From NCBI RefSeq assembly GCF_000014585.1, contig NC_008319.1, positions 1,364,001-1,428,000 of the forward strand: 64,000 nucleotides of DNA, in the 5' to 3' direction. Source of the DNA: Synechococcus sp. CC9311. Its GTDB lineage: Bacteria > Cyanobacteriota > Cyanobacteriia > PCC-6307 > Cyanobiaceae. A program made the position numbers and the translations under genes. Numbering within the stretch: position 1 is the stretch's first letter; each line of letters starts with the position of its first letter. The notes below the pieces were generated by a model. It had not been told where the DNA came from. It saw nothing but the letters and a program-made list of their open reading frames with translations, and did no database searches. Positions 45,367 through 55,797 of the stretch are shown here, in pieces.

Positions 45367-45384
45367 TCCTTATAAAGATTAGTC
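45354..45384 (-). terminator. intrinsic terminator between convergent genes
   Basis: Arms GACTAATC (45361-45368) and GATTAGTC (45377-45384) form an 8-bp stem with an 8-base loop. On the minus strand the stem is followed by seven T residues, a canonical Rho-independent terminator for lepB-DUF760 transcripts. The same stem could also end the rightward DUF4336 transcript. Confidence 0.72.
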
Positions 45385-45451
45385 CAATAATCAAACAACC
45401 AATAATCATTCAAAAGGGAACGATTAAACCCTTTAAGCCAAGAGAAAAGCT

Positions 45452-45805
45452 TCAGAGATTGAGATCTTCGTCTGGGTTTACAGCCATTTCATCGTCAGCG
45501 AAGAGCGATTCCTCGAGTTCCTTGCGCTGCTCCATCTGACGCAAGAAATAACCAGTCATCATCGCGGAGGCCAACATGTTGGCCAGATTGTCGCGATTGG
45601 ACGTGACTTTCACCTCAAACTGCTCACCGGGGAGCATGCCCAGCAATCCCTGAACGTTGTGGCGAATGATGTCTTGAATATCGTTGCTTGCTGAACGAGC
45701 CACCCGTTGGAGCACGTCTGGCGATTGGTCCTGCAGGTATTGGATCAAGCTGTTAACGGGCTGGCCGTCCTGGCTGTCCGTGGTTAGGAACTCTGGATTG
45801 AACAT
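45452..45805 (-). CDS. DUF760 protein
   Basis: About 117 residues from ATG 45805; GTG/ATG three codons earlier is possible. It contains PVNSLIQYLQDQSPDVLQRV, IQDIIRHNVQGLLGMLP and MLASAMMTGYFLRQMEQR, the DUF760 pattern of cyanobacteria and plastids. Soluble and acidic at the C-terminus. It starts 15 bases after the lepB stop and is probably co-transcribed with it. Function unknown; plant homologues have been tied to chloroplast protein turnover. Confidence 0.75.
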   Translation of the reverse strand: MFNPEFLTTDSQDGQPVNSLIQYLQDQSPDVLQRVARSASNDIQDIIRHNVQGLLGMLPGEQFEVKVTSNRDNLANMLASAMMTGYFLRQMEQRKELEESLFADDEMAVNPDEDLNL

Positions 45806-45820
45806 CCTGCCCACCGTTCG

Positions 45821-46465
45821 TCAGTCATCAAACCTTATCGCAGCTGTGATCTGAGGCCCCTCTGAATTTTGGTGTGAGAACCGAATCGGACCGAACCGGT
45901 TCAAGGGCCAGTAGCGCCAAACCGCTGTCCCTATCACCCTTTCATCAGGAAGTGCCCCCCACACATGGGAATCGAGGCTGGCATTTCGGTTGTCGCCTAA
46001 CACCCAGTACTGCCCCTCAGGCACGCTGAGCGGCCCCTGGTCGTAATCCATCTCCGCTGGCATCCAGTCTTCCAGCACCGGTTTGTTGTTGCGCAGCAAC
46101 TGGCCGCCTCGCACTTCAATCGTGTCTCCGGGAAGTCCCACCACGCGCTTGATCAAGGCGGCATTCGCGTCATAACCAGCCTCCACAAGCTGAGGCGGTG
46201 CTGCAAACACCACAATTTGATTCAAGCCCAGCGGCGTATGGCGTTGGCGGCTCAATTTTGGAGTGATCTTTTCCACCAGGATGCGGTCTTGCAACTGCAA
46301 GGTGGGCAACATCGATCCCGAAGGAATCCAGCGGGGTTCGATCACCTGCCATCGCAGAAAGAGGGCCAACAACACCCACAACAAGAGGCCTTTCCAACTG
46401 TTGCGCTTGGGTTCTGAGTTGGGAGTGGTTGCCATGGCAGGTTCTGCGTTAGCCGAGGATCGCAT
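45821..46465 (-). CDS. lepB: signal peptidase I
   Basis: 214 residues; ATG residue 11 (46435) is an alternative start. One N-terminal membrane helix (about 25-40), the catalytic Ser51 in SGSMLPTL, the general-base Lys106 in ALIKRVVGLPGD, and the conserved YWVLGDNRNASLDSHVWG. It removes signal peptides from exported proteins at the inner or thylakoid membrane. The gene is divergent from menD, with starts close enough to overlap if menD begins at a rare start codon. Confidence 0.92.
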   Translation of the reverse strand: MRSSANAEPAMATTPNSEPKRNSWKGLLLWVLLALFLRWQVIEPRWIPSGSMLPTLQLQDRILVEKITPKLSRQRHTPLGLNQIVVFAAPPQLVEAGYDANAALIKRVVGLPGDTIEVRGGQLLRNNKPVLEDWMPAEMDYDQGPLSVPEGQYWVLGDNRNASLDSHVWGALPDERVIGTAVWRYWPLNRFGPIRFSHQNSEGPQITAAIRFDD

Positions 46466-46521
46466 TAGCCATCGCCGCTTCCCTGACGCAGGCCCTCACC
46501 AATCTGCAGGCTGCTGTCCTG

Positions 46522-48255
46522 TTGCTTCAGACCCTCCAGCAACAGGGTCTGCGCCATGTGGTGCTTTGTCCTGGCAGTCGCTCCGGCCCGTTAGCCCTTG
46601 CCGCCGCAGGCTTGATGCGCGCTGGGTTGATCACTCTCAGCACAGCAATCGATGAACGATCTGCTGGGTTTTATGCCCTGGGTCGGTCCAGCGCCTCTGG
46701 TGTTGCCACAGCCGTGATCACCACCTCCGGAACGGCGGTGGCCAACCTGTTGCCCGCCGCCGTAGAAGCGGATCGCTCAAGCCAGCCGCTGCTGCTGATC
46801 AGCGCAGATCGCCCCCTAAGGCTCAAAAACAAAGGGGCTAATCAAACCGTGAATCAGGAAGCCTTCCTAACCCCGGTGTGCCGCTGGTGCGGATCAGGAC
46901 CTTTAGATGGCCTCAGCGCAGGGCTGGATCAGGAGCTGCAAGCCCTTGCTCAGAACGCCTGGAGGCATTTGCATCAGCAGCCCGGACCTGTGCATCTCAA
47001 TCTCCCCTTTGAGGAGCCCCTGCACCCTGATCTGGATCAGCAGAGCACGTTTTGGAGCCAATGGAATAGTTCAGAGTCCGTGGCCATCACCCACAACCCT
47101 GAGCTCTGCAAACCCACCAGCCACTCCGAGGCTCCATCCCTCGATCCCGATCAACCCGGTGTCATCGTTGCCGGACCCTGGAGAGGACTGAGCGCCACGC
47201 TTGAGCCCTATCAAGCCGCCTTAATCGCCTGGCAGCAGCGCAGTGGCTGGCCAGTGCTCGCCGATCCCCTCGCAGCCATCCCAAGCAACTTAGGGGGCGT
47301 GATTCGCTCTTGGGATCTGTTGCTTCCAAACGGCTTAAGCCAGCTACCAGCAAACGCCCAGGTGCTGCGGCTGGGCTCGATGCCTGCCAGTCGTCGCCTC
47401 GAGGCCTGGATTGCGAACCAACAGGGCCCACAACTGCTGATCACAGAAGGCGATCCCCGCCCGCTAGATCCCCTTGAAATCGCCGAGCAATGGAGCGGCG
47501 GCCTGGCGCAGTGGTGGAAGCAGTTGAACCCCAGGCTGCGAGTTATTGACGCAACAAAGCCGGATATTGAGGCTCGTGGAGGGTCGCCACTGCAGGCCTG
47601 GCGCACGGCAGATCTTGAACTGCAACAGCGCCTCTATGAACTGCTGCCAGGGCATGGCCCCGCGAATGAACCGGCATTGATGTTTGCTTTGGCGCGGCTC
47701 TTGCCCGCAGAGCTGCCCGTGATGCTTGCAGCCAGCAGCCCGGTGCGCGATTGGCAAGCCTTTGCCGCAAGCGATACCGGCCGCAGGCGCTGTTACAGCT
47801 TTCGCGGAGCCTCAGGCATCGATGGCACCCTCTCCTTGGCACTGGGGATAGCGGCCGAGCTCGGTCCAACGGTGCTGATCACAGGTGACTTAGCGCTTTT
47901 GCATGACAGCAACGGCTGGCTGCTGGCCAGCGCTGCCCAGCAGCCCTTATTGGTGCTGTTGATCGACAACGCCGGAGGCGGCATTTTTGAACAGCTGCCG
48001 ATCGAAACCACCCCCAGAGATGGGTTTAACCAGCTGTTTGCGATGCCTCAACAGGTGGACCCACTGGCTTTGGCGGCCGCCCATTCAATCCCTGTTCGTC
48101 AGCTCGCCTGCCTCGACGATCTCCCCAGCGCTTTGGAATGGGGCTTGGGGAGTGCTGGACCAACACTCCTGCGGGTCTGCACCGATCGCAGCAGCGATGC
48201 CCAGCTTCGCCGGAATCTGCGTAAGGCGTTACAACAGAGCAAAAGCCTTTCCTGA
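46522..48255 (+). CDS. menD: 2-succinyl-5-enolpyruvyl-6-hydroxy-3-cyclohexene-1-carboxylate synthase
   Basis: 577 residues if TTG 46522 is used. ThDP enzyme joining 2-ketoglutarate and isochorismate in phylloquinone (vitamin K1) synthesis. Landmarks: [56 protein letters not shown] and the ThDP site [13 protein letters not shown] ending GGGIFEQLP. Homologues have about 15 more N-terminal residues; the same frame upstream (NLQAAVLLL before LQTLQQQG) looks coding, but between TAG 46450 and TTG 46522 there is no ATG, GTG or TTG, so a rare start is likely. menB follows after 5 bases. Confidence 0.92.
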   Translation: MLQTLQQQGLRHVVLCPGSRSGPLALAAAGLMRAGLITLSTAIDERSAGFYALGRSSASGVATAVITTSGTAVANLLPAAVEADRSSQPLLLISADRPLRLKNKGANQTVNQEAFLTPVCRWCGSGPLDGLSAGLDQELQALAQNAWRHLHQQPGPVHLNLPFEEPLHPDLDQQSTFWSQWNSSESVAITHNPELCKPTSHSEAPSLDPDQPGVIVAGPWRGLSATLEPYQAALIAWQQRSGWPVLADPLAAIPSNLGGVIRSWDLLLPNGLSQLPANAQVLRLGSMPASRRLEAWIANQQGPQLLITEGDPRPLDPLEIAEQWSGGLAQWWKQLNPRLRVIDATKPDIEARGGSPLQAWRTADLELQQRLYELLPGHGPANEPALMFALARLLPAELPVMLAASSPVRDWQAFAASDTGRRRCYSFRGASGIDGTLSLALGIAAELGPTVLITGDLALLHDSNGWLLASAAQQPLLVLLIDNAGGGIFEQLPIETTPRDGFNQLFAMPQQVDPLALAAAHSIPVRQLACLDDLPSALEWGLGSAGPTLLRVCTDRSSDAQLRRNLRKALQQSKSLS

Positions 48256-48260
48256 TCGCC

Positions 48261-49136
48261 ATGCCAGAGCCCGTCATCCGACAGGTGCTCCCAGGATCCA
48301 GCGGAGTGAACTGGCAGCCATGGGGCAGCTATGAGGATGTGCTCCTGGATCGATCTGATGAGGGCATCGCCCGTCTAGCGATCAATCGACCCACCAAGCG
48401 CAACGCTTTCCGGCCTCGCACGGTCTCAGAGCTTTGTGATGCTTTTGCCCGAATCCGCGATGACAGCCGCATCGGAGTGGTGCTGCTCACCGGTGTAGGT
48501 CCTGCTGCCGATGGGGGTTATGCCTTTTGCGCCGGCGGCGATCAAAGCGTGCGCGGAGATGGGGGCTATCTCGACGAAACAGGCCTGCCACGCCTCAACG
48601 TGCTCGACCTTCAGCGCATCATTCGCAGCCTCCCCAAGGTGGTGATCGCCTTAGTAGCGGGTTACGCAATCGGTGGCGGTCAGGTGCTGCATCTGCTCTG
48701 CGACCTCAGCCTGGCGGCAGATAACGCTGTCTTTGGTCAAACCGGGCCACGGGTTGGCAGTTTTGATGGCGGCTTCGGGGCCGGCTATTTGGCTCGCGTG
48801 GTGGGGCAACGCAAAGCCAAGGAGATCTGGTTCCTCTGCAGGCAATACGGCGCTGAACAGGCCCTTCGAATGGGACTCGTCAATGCGGTGGTACCCCTAG
48901 ATGCCTTGGAGGCCGAAGGGGTGCGTTGGGCCAGAGAGGTGTTGCAGCACAGTCCCACCGCAATTCGCTGCCTGAAAGCAGCTTTCAATGCAGAAACCGA
49001 TGGCTTGGCTGGCATCCAGGAGTTGGCCGGACAAGCCACCCATCTTTTTTATCGAACCGAGGAGGGCCAGGAGGGCCGCAATGCCTTTCTGGAGAAACGA
49101 AATCCTGATTTTTCCGACACGCCATGGCTGCCATAG
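48261..49136 (+). CDS. menB: 1,4-dihydroxy-2-naphthoyl-CoA synthase
   Basis: 291 residues of the crotonase fold with MenB hallmarks: [63 protein letters not shown] and a C-terminal [12 protein letters not shown]. It closes the naphthoquinone ring of phylloquinone, the secondary electron carrier of photosystem I. It lies 5 bases after menD and clearly forms an operon with it. Confidence 0.95.
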   Translation: MPEPVIRQVLPGSSGVNWQPWGSYEDVLLDRSDEGIARLAINRPTKRNAFRPRTVSELCDAFARIRDDSRIGVVLLTGVGPAADGGYAFCAGGDQSVRGDGGYLDETGLPRLNVLDLQRIIRSLPKVVIALVAGYAIGGGQVLHLLCDLSLAADNAVFGQTGPRVGSFDGGFGAGYLARVVGQRKAKEIWFLCRQYGAEQALRMGLVNAVVPLDALEAEGVRWAREVLQHSPTAIRCLKAAFNAETDGLAGIQELAGQATHLFYRTEEGQEGRNAFLEKRNPDFSDTPWLP

Positions 49137-49179
49137 CCCCAGAAGTCGCTAAAACAGGAGGCCCGATTCGCCTTGTCTG

Positions 49180-49896
49180 ATGCGTTGTCCAAAGCATGCT
49201 CCGTCGATGGGCCTGCGTACTTCGCTGCTAGCCGCCTCGCTGCTGTGCCTCGTTGGAGGAGCAGGCGTTGGAGGAGCAGGCATTGCAACAGCGCAAGAGG
49301 TTGCGGAAGAGCGTCAAGGAGAAATTAAGGGCGAGATTCTGGTGGAAGCTCCAGAGGAAGCCCCCAAGCGCAAATCCGATCCGATCCCACCACTAGCGAT
49401 CCCGTTGAGCGATACGGCCTCGTTGGCCCGAATTCCAGACGATCTGATGGAGCGCAAGGGTTTGCAGCTCGTGCTCGACCGCAAGCACCATCAACTTCTG
49501 GTGCTGAAGGATGGCCAGATGACGCGCCGGTTTCCAGCGGCAGTTGGCACCACTGGCTGGGAGACCCCTGCCGGACGCTTCCGGGTGTTTGAAAAGGTGA
49601 AAGACCCGGTGTGGACCCATCCGGTGAGCGGTGATCTTGTGGATGCTGAAAGCAAGGGAAACCCCCTGGGCTCACGCTGGATTGGCTTCTACCGCGACTG
49701 CAATGGACGCTCGGGTTGGGACGGTGAGCAATACCTGGATATCAACGGCTGCACCGTGGCCGGATTCCACGGCACACCGTATCGCTGGACAGTGGGACGG
49801 GCCGTTTCCCACGGCTGCGTGCGTCTTTATGAGGAGAACGTTCAGGAGGTCTTTGATCTCGTCAGAGTGGGAACGCAAGTGACCGTCCTGCCGTGA
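49180..49896 (+). CDS. L,D-transpeptidase (YkuD domain), exported
   Basis: 238 residues with an N-terminal signal peptide (about 1-38) and a YkuD catalytic domain from about 88: LQLVLDRKHHQLLVLKDG, TPAGRFRVFEKVKDPVW, and the active site FHGTPYRW...VSHGCVRLYEEN with catalytic Cys after HG. Family members make 3-3 cross-links in peptidoglycan or attach proteins to it. Downstream of menDB by 43 bases, but no functional tie is evident. Confidence 0.85.
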   Translation: MRCPKHAPSMGLRTSLLAASLLCLVGGAGVGGAGIATAQEVAEERQGEIKGEILVEAPEEAPKRKSDPIPPLAIPLSDTASLARIPDDLMERKGLQLVLDRKHHQLLVLKDGQMTRRFPAAVGTTGWETPAGRFRVFEKVKDPVWTHPVSGDLVDAESKGNPLGSRWIGFYRDCNGRSGWDGEQYLDINGCTVAGFHGTPYRWTVGRAVSHGCVRLYEENVQEVFDLVRVGTQVTVLP

Positions 49897-49954
49897 AAGC
49901 GATCACAACGCGGTAATGCGTCTACAGTCTCGCGGCTTACAGGTTTGATCGTCC

Positions 49955-51511
49955 ATGCGCGTGCTCTTTGCCGCCGCCGAATGCGCCCCCATGGTGAAAG
50001 TCGGTGGGATGGGCGATGTGGTCGGATCCCTTCCCCCTGCCTTGAAGGCTCTGGGTCACGACGTGCGCTTGATCATGCCGGGATACGGCAAGCTCTGGTC
50101 TCGATTGGAGATCCCTGCGGAACCGATCTGGCGAGGCCAGACCATGGGTACCGAGTTTGCGGTTTTTGAAACCCGTCATCCCACCAATGGCCTCACCATC
50201 TACCTGGTTGGTCACCCCGTCTTTGATCCAGAACGGATTTATGGCGGAGAAGATGAAGATTGGCGCTTCACATTTTTTGCCAGCGCTGCGGCTGAATTTG
50301 CCTGGAACGTCTGGAAGCCGAATGTTCTTCATTGCCATGACTGGCACACCGGAATGATTCCGGTCTGGATGCACCAGGACCCAGAGATCAGCACCGTTTA
50401 CACGATCCACAACTTGAAATACCAGGGCCCCTGGCGCTGGAAGCTGGACCGGATGACCTGGTGCCCTTGGTACATGCAAGGCGACCACACCATGGCTGCC
50501 GCCCTGCTCTATGCCGATGGCGTTAATGCGGTTTCACCGACTTACTCCAGAGAGATCCGCACCTCGGAATACAGCGAAAAGCTGGATGGGTTGCTCAATT
50601 ACATCTCCGGCAAGCTGCGCGGCATCCTGAACGGTATTGATCTTGAGGCCTGGAATCCAGCCACTGATCGCGCCTTGCCCGCCACCTTCAGTGCCGATGA
50701 TTTGTCGGGTCGCGCACGCAACAAGCAGGTGCTGCAGGAGCGAATGGGTCTTGAAGTCAGACCTGATGCCTATCTGCTGGGCATGGTGAGCCGTCTGGTG
50801 GATCAAAAAGGCGTTGACCTGCTGTTGCAAGTGGCGGATCGCTTACTCGCTTACACCGACACCCAGATCGTGGTGCTTGGCACCGGTGATCGCGGCTTGG
50901 AGTCCGGTCTGTGGCAGATGGCCTCCCGCCATCCAGGACGCGTATCCGTGTTCCTCACCTACGACGACGACCTCTCACGCTTGATTTATGCAGGCAGTGA
51001 CGCCTTCCTGATGCCCAGTCGCTTTGAGCCCTGTGGCATCAGTCAATTGCTCGCCATGCGCTACGGATGCGTGCCTGTGGTGAGAAAGGTAGGTGGTCTG
51101 GTCGATACGGTTCCACCGCACGATCCAGCCCAGCAAAGCGGTACTGGCTTCTGCTTCGATCGTTTCGATCCCGTGGACTTCTTCACAGCCCTTGTGCGCT
51201 CCTGGGAAGCCTTCCGCCATCAAGACAGCTGGCGCGAACTCCAGCGAAGGGGCATGCGGCAGGACTACAGCTGGGCCCGGTCAGCGATGGAATACGACCA
51301 GATGTACCGCGAGGTCTGTGGCCTTAAGGAACCAGGCCCCGATGCCGCTGCTGTGGAACAGTTTTCCCAGGGACAGGATGCCGATCCCTCCTTGGCCCAA
51401 GGACAACATGCAGCCCCAACCAGCCCTCCTGAACAATCCAGCGAAGACCTGTCCAAGGGACCCGGCTCACGCAACCCCCTAGCCAAACTGTTTGGCGGTC
51501 AGCGACGCTGA
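49955..51511 (+). CDS. glgA: glycogen synthase (ADP-glucose type)
   Basis: 518 residues of the GT5 family. The ADP-glucose motif with Lys15 is [23 protein letters not shown] follows, and the C-terminal GT-B lobe has [13 protein letters not shown] and [13 protein letters not shown]. It extends alpha-1,4-glucan from ADP-glucose for carbon storage. The last about 45 residues are a Gln/Pro/Ser-rich tail beyond the usual enzyme end, of unknown role. Spacing (18 bases) suggests co-transcription with the next hypothetical gene. Confidence 0.94.
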   Translation: MRVLFAAAECAPMVKVGGMGDVVGSLPPALKALGHDVRLIMPGYGKLWSRLEIPAEPIWRGQTMGTEFAVFETRHPTNGLTIYLVGHPVFDPERIYGGEDEDWRFTFFASAAAEFAWNVWKPNVLHCHDWHTGMIPVWMHQDPEISTVYTIHNLKYQGPWRWKLDRMTWCPWYMQGDHTMAAALLYADGVNAVSPTYSREIRTSEYSEKLDGLLNYISGKLRGILNGIDLEAWNPATDRALPATFSADDLSGRARNKQVLQERMGLEVRPDAYLLGMVSRLVDQKGVDLLLQVADRLLAYTDTQIVVLGTGDRGLESGLWQMASRHPGRVSVFLTYDDDLSRLIYAGSDAFLMPSRFEPCGISQLLAMRYGCVPVVRKVGGLVDTVPPHDPAQQSGTGFCFDRFDPVDFFTALVRSWEAFRHQDSWRELQRRGMRQDYSWARSAMEYDQMYREVCGLKEPGPDAAAVEQFSQGQDADPSLAQGQHAAPTSPPEQSSEDLSKGPGSRNPLAKLFGGQRR

Positions 51512-51529
51512 TGCTGCAGGCAACCACGA

Positions 51530-52357
51530 ATGCAGGATTCCTTCGAACCGCAGTCTCTTAACAAACAAAGCGACCTTCCGGCTCCTTACAACAGCCCCTG
51601 GAAGGCCCTTGGCCAAGATCTGAAGGCGGTAAGCGCCGATCTACGTCTGCGCGTCCAAGAGATCTGGCGACGGAACCGCGAGGGAGATCTTTCGGTTCCA
51701 GCATTCTGGCCCGATCAATGGGCAGCTCTGTTTTGGCCAGTGCTGCTGGGGTTCAGCCTCGCTGTGCTGATCCTGGGCGGAATTCAACTGCGTCAGGCCC
51801 TTCAAGACCAGTCGCCACCCGCACCGCCAGTGGTGGAGCGCGTCCGCACCACTGCCTTTCCTGAAGCACGTCCCTTACCCATCACCACCAACCTCGAATC
51901 CGATCTCGACCACCAAGGCACGGCGGATGCCCCAGCGGAACCGAACATCACCGAGCTCAATCATCCTGAAGAGCTCATGGCAGCTGAGGAATCCCCACCG
52001 CTGAGCGACCAGGAGGTTGAGCCTCTATCTGCAGAAACAGACGAAGACCTGTTGCGCTTTGACCCTCTCCTGGATCTTCTGGCGGAGGAAGGCAACTCAG
52101 ATGACAGCCAGGGATCAGATCTGATTGTTTCGGCCCAACCGCAACCGGAGCGGAATGCTGTGATTCTGCAAATCGATGCTGCCACTTGGCTGCAACGCTC
52201 TCCAGATCAGCGCCAACAACTGGCAGAAGCCTGGTGGAACCGGCTGGAAGACCAGGGTTACGTCGATTTGCGTCTGGTGGATGCACAACAAAACCTCTTG
52301 GCTCGACCCGCCAGGATTGGTGGAGGCATGATCGTGTTCGATCCAAAGAGGGTTTGA
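51530..52357 (+). CDS. conserved cyanobacterial membrane protein of unknown function
   Basis: 275 residues. An N-terminal cytoplasmic stretch of about 60 residues precedes one membrane helix (about 65-85, ALFWPVLLGFSLAVLILGGI), then a long acidic, Pro/Glu-rich linker, and a C-terminal folded part (about 205-275, ILQIDAATWLQRSPDQRQQ, WWNRLEDQGYVDLRLVD). No known domain is recognised. It lies between glgA and murF in one direction, with murF starting 3 bases after its stop, so it may have an envelope-related role. Confidence 0.65.
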   Translation: MQDSFEPQSLNKQSDLPAPYNSPWKALGQDLKAVSADLRLRVQEIWRRNREGDLSVPAFWPDQWAALFWPVLLGFSLAVLILGGIQLRQALQDQSPPAPPVVERVRTTAFPEARPLPITTNLESDLDHQGTADAPAEPNITELNHPEELMAAEESPPLSDQEVEPLSAETDEDLLRFDPLLDLLAEEGNSDDSQGSDLIVSAQPQPERNAVILQIDAATWLQRSPDQRQQLAEAWWNRLEDQGYVDLRLVDAQQNLLARPARIGGGMIVFDPKRV

Positions 52358-52359
52358 AA

Positions 52360-53730
52360 GTGCTGGATCTGGCTGATCTCGTTTCGCTCTGGGGGCCACC
52401 CCAACAGGCTGATGGAGCCGTACCCAACCTCCAACAACGCTTGGGCCCTGTCTGTACAGATAGCCGACTGCTCACTGCAGGCGCCTTTTTTGTGCCGTTA
52501 CGCGGTGAGCGCTTTGATGGCCATCGCTTCCTCGCATCTGCCACTGAACAAGGCATCCAGGCAGCCGTTGTAGCCCGTGATAGCGACATCCCCGTACCGC
52601 AGAGTTTGCTGCACTGGATCGTGGACGACACGCTCGAGGCCTACCAACAGATGGCCTGTTTAGTGCGACGCAACCTGAACAGCGCTGTTGTCGCCATTAC
52701 AGGATCAGCCGGTAAGACAACCACAAGAGAGCTGATTCGTGCCGCACTGGCGCCCCTTGGTGCCGTCCAAGCCAGTATCGGCAACAACAACAATGACGTT
52801 GGCGTGCCACTCACCTTGCTCGGAGTAGACGAGCAGCATGCTGCTGTGGTGGTGGAGATGGGAATGCGCGGGCCCGGTGAAATTGAACGCTTGTCTCGTT
52901 GTGCAGAACCAGAGATTGCTGTGATCACGAATATCGGCACAGCACATATTGGCCGCTTGGGCAGTCGCGAGGCAATTGCCGCTGCCAAGTGTGAAATCAC
53001 AGCAGCGCTCTCACCCGATGGCCTTGTTGTGATTCCAGCTGGAGACCCTCTCTTGGATGCAGCCCTGGCCCAATGCTGGAGTGGTCGCGTTCGACGTGTT
53101 GCACTGGTCGACGATGCCAATGACTCGGAGCATGTCGCTGATGATCTCGGCGACTACAACCCACTCACAGGTCGCATCAGCCTGGGAAATGACTCCTATA
53201 ACTGCCCCCTGGAAGGGAGGCACAATGCCCGTAATTTCATGTTGGCAATCGCCGTCGCTCGCACCCTCGGCGTTGCACCCGCAGACCTTGTACAGCTCAA
53301 GGTTGAGGTGCCAGGAGGTCGCAATCGTAAGCGGCAAATCGGTTCATTAACGATTCTCGATGAGACGTACAACGCATCACCGGAAGCCGTCTTTGCGGCG
53401 TTGGATCTCCTAGCGGCTCAGCCAGGTCGACGTTTCGCAGTTCTTGGCACGATGCTGGAGCTTGGAACAGACAGTGTTGGCTTGCACAGAGCGGTCATCG
53501 ACCATGCCGCAACGCTGAACCTTGATGGACTGGTGGTTGTAGCAACCGGCGCGGAGGCCAAGGCCATGAGCGATGCCAGTTCAAGATGGCCACAATTTCA
53601 ACAGGTGGAAACCCCCGAACAGGCTGCAGAGCCTCTGATCGAGTGGCTCAGGCCTGGAGACACCGTGCTCTTGAAAGCGAGTCGAGGAATTGCTCTTGAA
53701 CGATTGCTGCCGCTACTGCCACAGCTTTAG
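52360..53730 (+). CDS. murF: UDP-N-acetylmuramoyl-tripeptide--D-alanyl-D-alanine ligase
   Basis: 456 residues from GTG 52360, the usual family length; the open frame upstream overlaps the previous gene and is not needed. Mur-ligase motifs: CTDSRLLTAGAFFVPLRGER, ATP site AITGSAGKTTTRELI, NNNNDVGVPLTLL, EMGMRGPGEIERL, NIGTAHIGRLGS and LDETYNASPEAVFAAL. It adds D-Ala-D-Ala to the peptidoglycan precursor in the cytosol. Convergent with the small gene at 53732. Confidence 0.94.
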   Translation: MLDLADLVSLWGPPQQADGAVPNLQQRLGPVCTDSRLLTAGAFFVPLRGERFDGHRFLASATEQGIQAAVVARDSDIPVPQSLLHWIVDDTLEAYQQMACLVRRNLNSAVVAITGSAGKTTTRELIRAALAPLGAVQASIGNNNNDVGVPLTLLGVDEQHAAVVVEMGMRGPGEIERLSRCAEPEIAVITNIGTAHIGRLGSREAIAAAKCEITAALSPDGLVVIPAGDPLLDAALAQCWSGRVRRVALVDDANDSEHVADDLGDYNPLTGRISLGNDSYNCPLEGRHNARNFMLAIAVARTLGVAPADLVQLKVEVPGGRNRKRQIGSLTILDETYNASPEAVFAALDLLAAQPGRRFAVLGTMLELGTDSVGLHRAVIDHAATLNLDGLVVVATGAEAKAMSDASSRWPQFQQVETPEQAAEPLIEWLRPGDTVLLKASRGIALERLLPLLPQL

Positions 53731-53731
53731 A

Positions 53732-53926
53732 TCAGGCGACTCTCAGCGAATCAGACTGGCCTTCGCAGCGGATCAAATCGATCGCATGCGGATGATCATG
53801 GATATAGCGAATTTTCTCCATCGCTAAAACCCGAGCTTCAAAGGCATCGGCTGCATAGAAACATTCTTCTTGGTAATCACTACTCGCATCGCGATAGCGA
53901 ACGGTGAAACGCTTGTGTTCAGTCAT
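53732..53926 (-). CDS. small conserved-looking cyanobacterial protein
   Basis: 64 residues from ATG 53926; GTG/ATG codons 8 residues earlier exist. Sequence FTVRYRDASSDYQEECFYAA followed by AFEARVLAMEKIRYIHDHP is compact and protein-like, with Cys and several His. I recall short homologues in marine Synechococcus, but no function. It ends one base after the murF stop on the opposite strand. Confidence 0.6.
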   Translation of the reverse strand: MTEHKRFTVRYRDASSDYQEECFYAADAFEARVLAMEKIRYIHDHPHAIDLIRCEGQSDSLRVA

Positions 53927-54031
53927 GGGACTAACAACCTGACGCCCCACGCTTACGCATCCATGAGTGCAAGCAAGGCCAAGCTGTGAAAAAAGTCTGT
54001 TGATTTAGCTCAGCCATCAACAAACCACTGC

Positions 54032-55396
54032 TCAAGATTGAGCAGCCTGAGTGTTGCGGTCCCATCCTTCCTTAGTGAGTTGCTTCGCACGGCCGATCGC
54101 AAGCGAACCATCTGGAACAGCTTTGGTAATCGTGGATCCTGCCCCGATCGTGACATTTTTTCCGATCACAACAGGAGCGACCAACACAGAATTAGCACCC
54201 GTTTTACTGCCCTCACCAATCACGGTGAGGTGCTTGTTCGTGCCATCAAAGTTGGCCGTAATTGTGCCAGCTCCCACATTCACATTGGCACCTAATTCCG
54301 CATCACCGATATAACTGAGGTGATTCACTTTGCTGCCGGCAGCGATCACACTTTTTTTAATTTCAACGAAATTGCCAATCTTGCAGGAATCACCAACGTC
54401 CGTGGCAGGTCGGATATGGGCGAAGGGACCAATCGCAACATCGTTACCAACGCGTGCATCGCGCACCACAGATTGCACAACCGTGACATCACAACCGAGT
54501 TCGGCATTGTCGAGCAAGCTGCCTGGACCTAACCGGCAGTTGTCTCCAATACGACAGGCACCTCGCAGATGGGTTTGTGGTTCGATCACCACATCACAGC
54601 CAAAGCTGCAGTCTTCGCTGAGGGTGCAACTGGCAGGGTCAACGAAGGTCACCCCCTCATCCATCCAGTGATCACGCAACCGCTGTTGCAAAACGCCCTC
54701 ACACTGAGCCAGTTGTCTGCGGTTGTTGATTCCATTCACTTCATCGGGATCGCTCACCTCCATCTGCATCGCCACGTCTAAGAGCTGAACCGTGTCAGTG
54801 AGGTAAAGCTCGCCCTGATCGTTGTCGGTGCTCAACTGCGGCAACACCTCAGCAAGTTTTCCCCAGTTGAAGCAATAGATTCCCGCATTGGTGAGGTTGT
54901 TGGACCGTTGCTCATCGCTGCAATCGCGATGTTCAATGATTGCGCTCACACGACCATTGGCATCAGCAAAGACACGGCCGTAGCCAGTGGGATCATCGAG
55001 CCTCGCCGTTAACAAGGTCACATCTGCCTGGCTGCTTCGGTGAGTGCTCACCAGTGCTTCGATCGTTTCTGCTCGCAGAAGGGGAACATCACCATTCAGC
55101 ACCAACAACTCTCCCTGAAAACCCTGAAGGGGAGCCAACAACTGCTGGACAGCATGCCCTGTTCCGTTCTGGGGCTGTTGCAGCACGAATTCGAGCCCGC
55201 CATTGGAGCTGAGCTGAGCTTCCACACGCTCAGCTTGATGGCCAACGATCAACAGCCGGCGCTCTGGCGCGAGATTACGGGCACTAGCGAGCACGCGCTC
55301 CACCAGGGTGGCTCCCGCTAAGGGTTGCAGCACCTTCGGAAGCGCACTTTTCATGCGGGTGCCTTTCCCAGCAGCAAGAACGGCAACGGCGAGCAT
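54032..55396 (-). CDS. glmU: bifunctional UDP-N-acetylglucosamine pyrophosphorylase / glucosamine-1-phosphate acetyltransferase
   Basis: 454 residues. The N-terminal nucleotidyltransferase has the signature [20 protein letters not shown] and NGDVPLL. The C-terminal left-handed beta-helix shows hexapeptide repeats ([20 protein letters not shown] and onward) and NFVEIKKS with the acetyltransferase region [12 protein letters not shown]. It makes UDP-GlcNAc for peptidoglycan and lipopolysaccharide. Full length. Confidence 0.95.
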   Translation of the reverse strand: MLAVAVLAAGKGTRMKSALPKVLQPLAGATLVERVLASARNLAPERRLLIVGHQAERVEAQLSSNGGLEFVLQQPQNGTGHAVQQLLAPLQGFQGELLVLNGDVPLLRAETIEALVSTHRSSQADVTLLTARLDDPTGYGRVFADANGRVSAIIEHRDCSDEQRSNNLTNAGIYCFNWGKLAEVLPQLSTDNDQGELYLTDTVQLLDVAMQMEVSDPDEVNGINNRRQLAQCEGVLQQRLRDHWMDEGVTFVDPASCTLSEDCSFGCDVVIEPQTHLRGACRIGDNCRLGPGSLLDNAELGCDVTVVQSVVRDARVGNDVAIGPFAHIRPATDVGDSCKIGNFVEIKKSVIAAGSKVNHLSYIGDAELGANVNVGAGTITANFDGTNKHLTVIGEGSKTGANSVLVAPVVIGKNVTIGAGSTITKAVPDGSLAIGRAKQLTKEGWDRNTQAAQS

Positions 55397-55797
55397 GAGA
55401 CGGGTGCAAGACCGGCGAAATCTACCGGCGAAACCTCACTCTGGGAACACGCCAACAGTGAACGGCTGCAGTCAGATCGCCACTTGACACTTGGGTATCG
55501 AGAAGAAAGCTGCGCAGGCACTCCGACCGCCGCCAGGCCAGCGACTTCAACACTAAGACCTAAAACACAGAGCCAAAACAGATATAGGAATCAACACTGA
55601 TCACACTCGTCAAACCTATGAACAGGAGAAATCAGAATCACGCTACACAGCTAAGCAAGGAATCATTGCAACAAACAAAGAGCCTGGATTCAAAAATACC
55701 GGCGGTTTCTAGCCACCACTAAACCACAGCCGGAAAGGCTCAAACACAAAACAACAAAGAAAAGATATGATAAATTCAAACAAGACAAGGAACAGAA
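55397..55797. other. intergenic region
   Basis: About 400 bases between the divergent glmU and Coq4-like genes. A short direct repeat (CCGGCGAAATCTA / CCGGCGAAACCTC near 55412-55438) and A-rich DNA towards the right are all that stand out. Open frames here are unsupported. Confidence 0.4.

Noticed and set aside
52186-52359. Upstream extension of the murF reading frame
   Set aside because: It overlaps the preceding gene and would make murF longer than the family; the GTG at 52360 gives the expected N-terminus.
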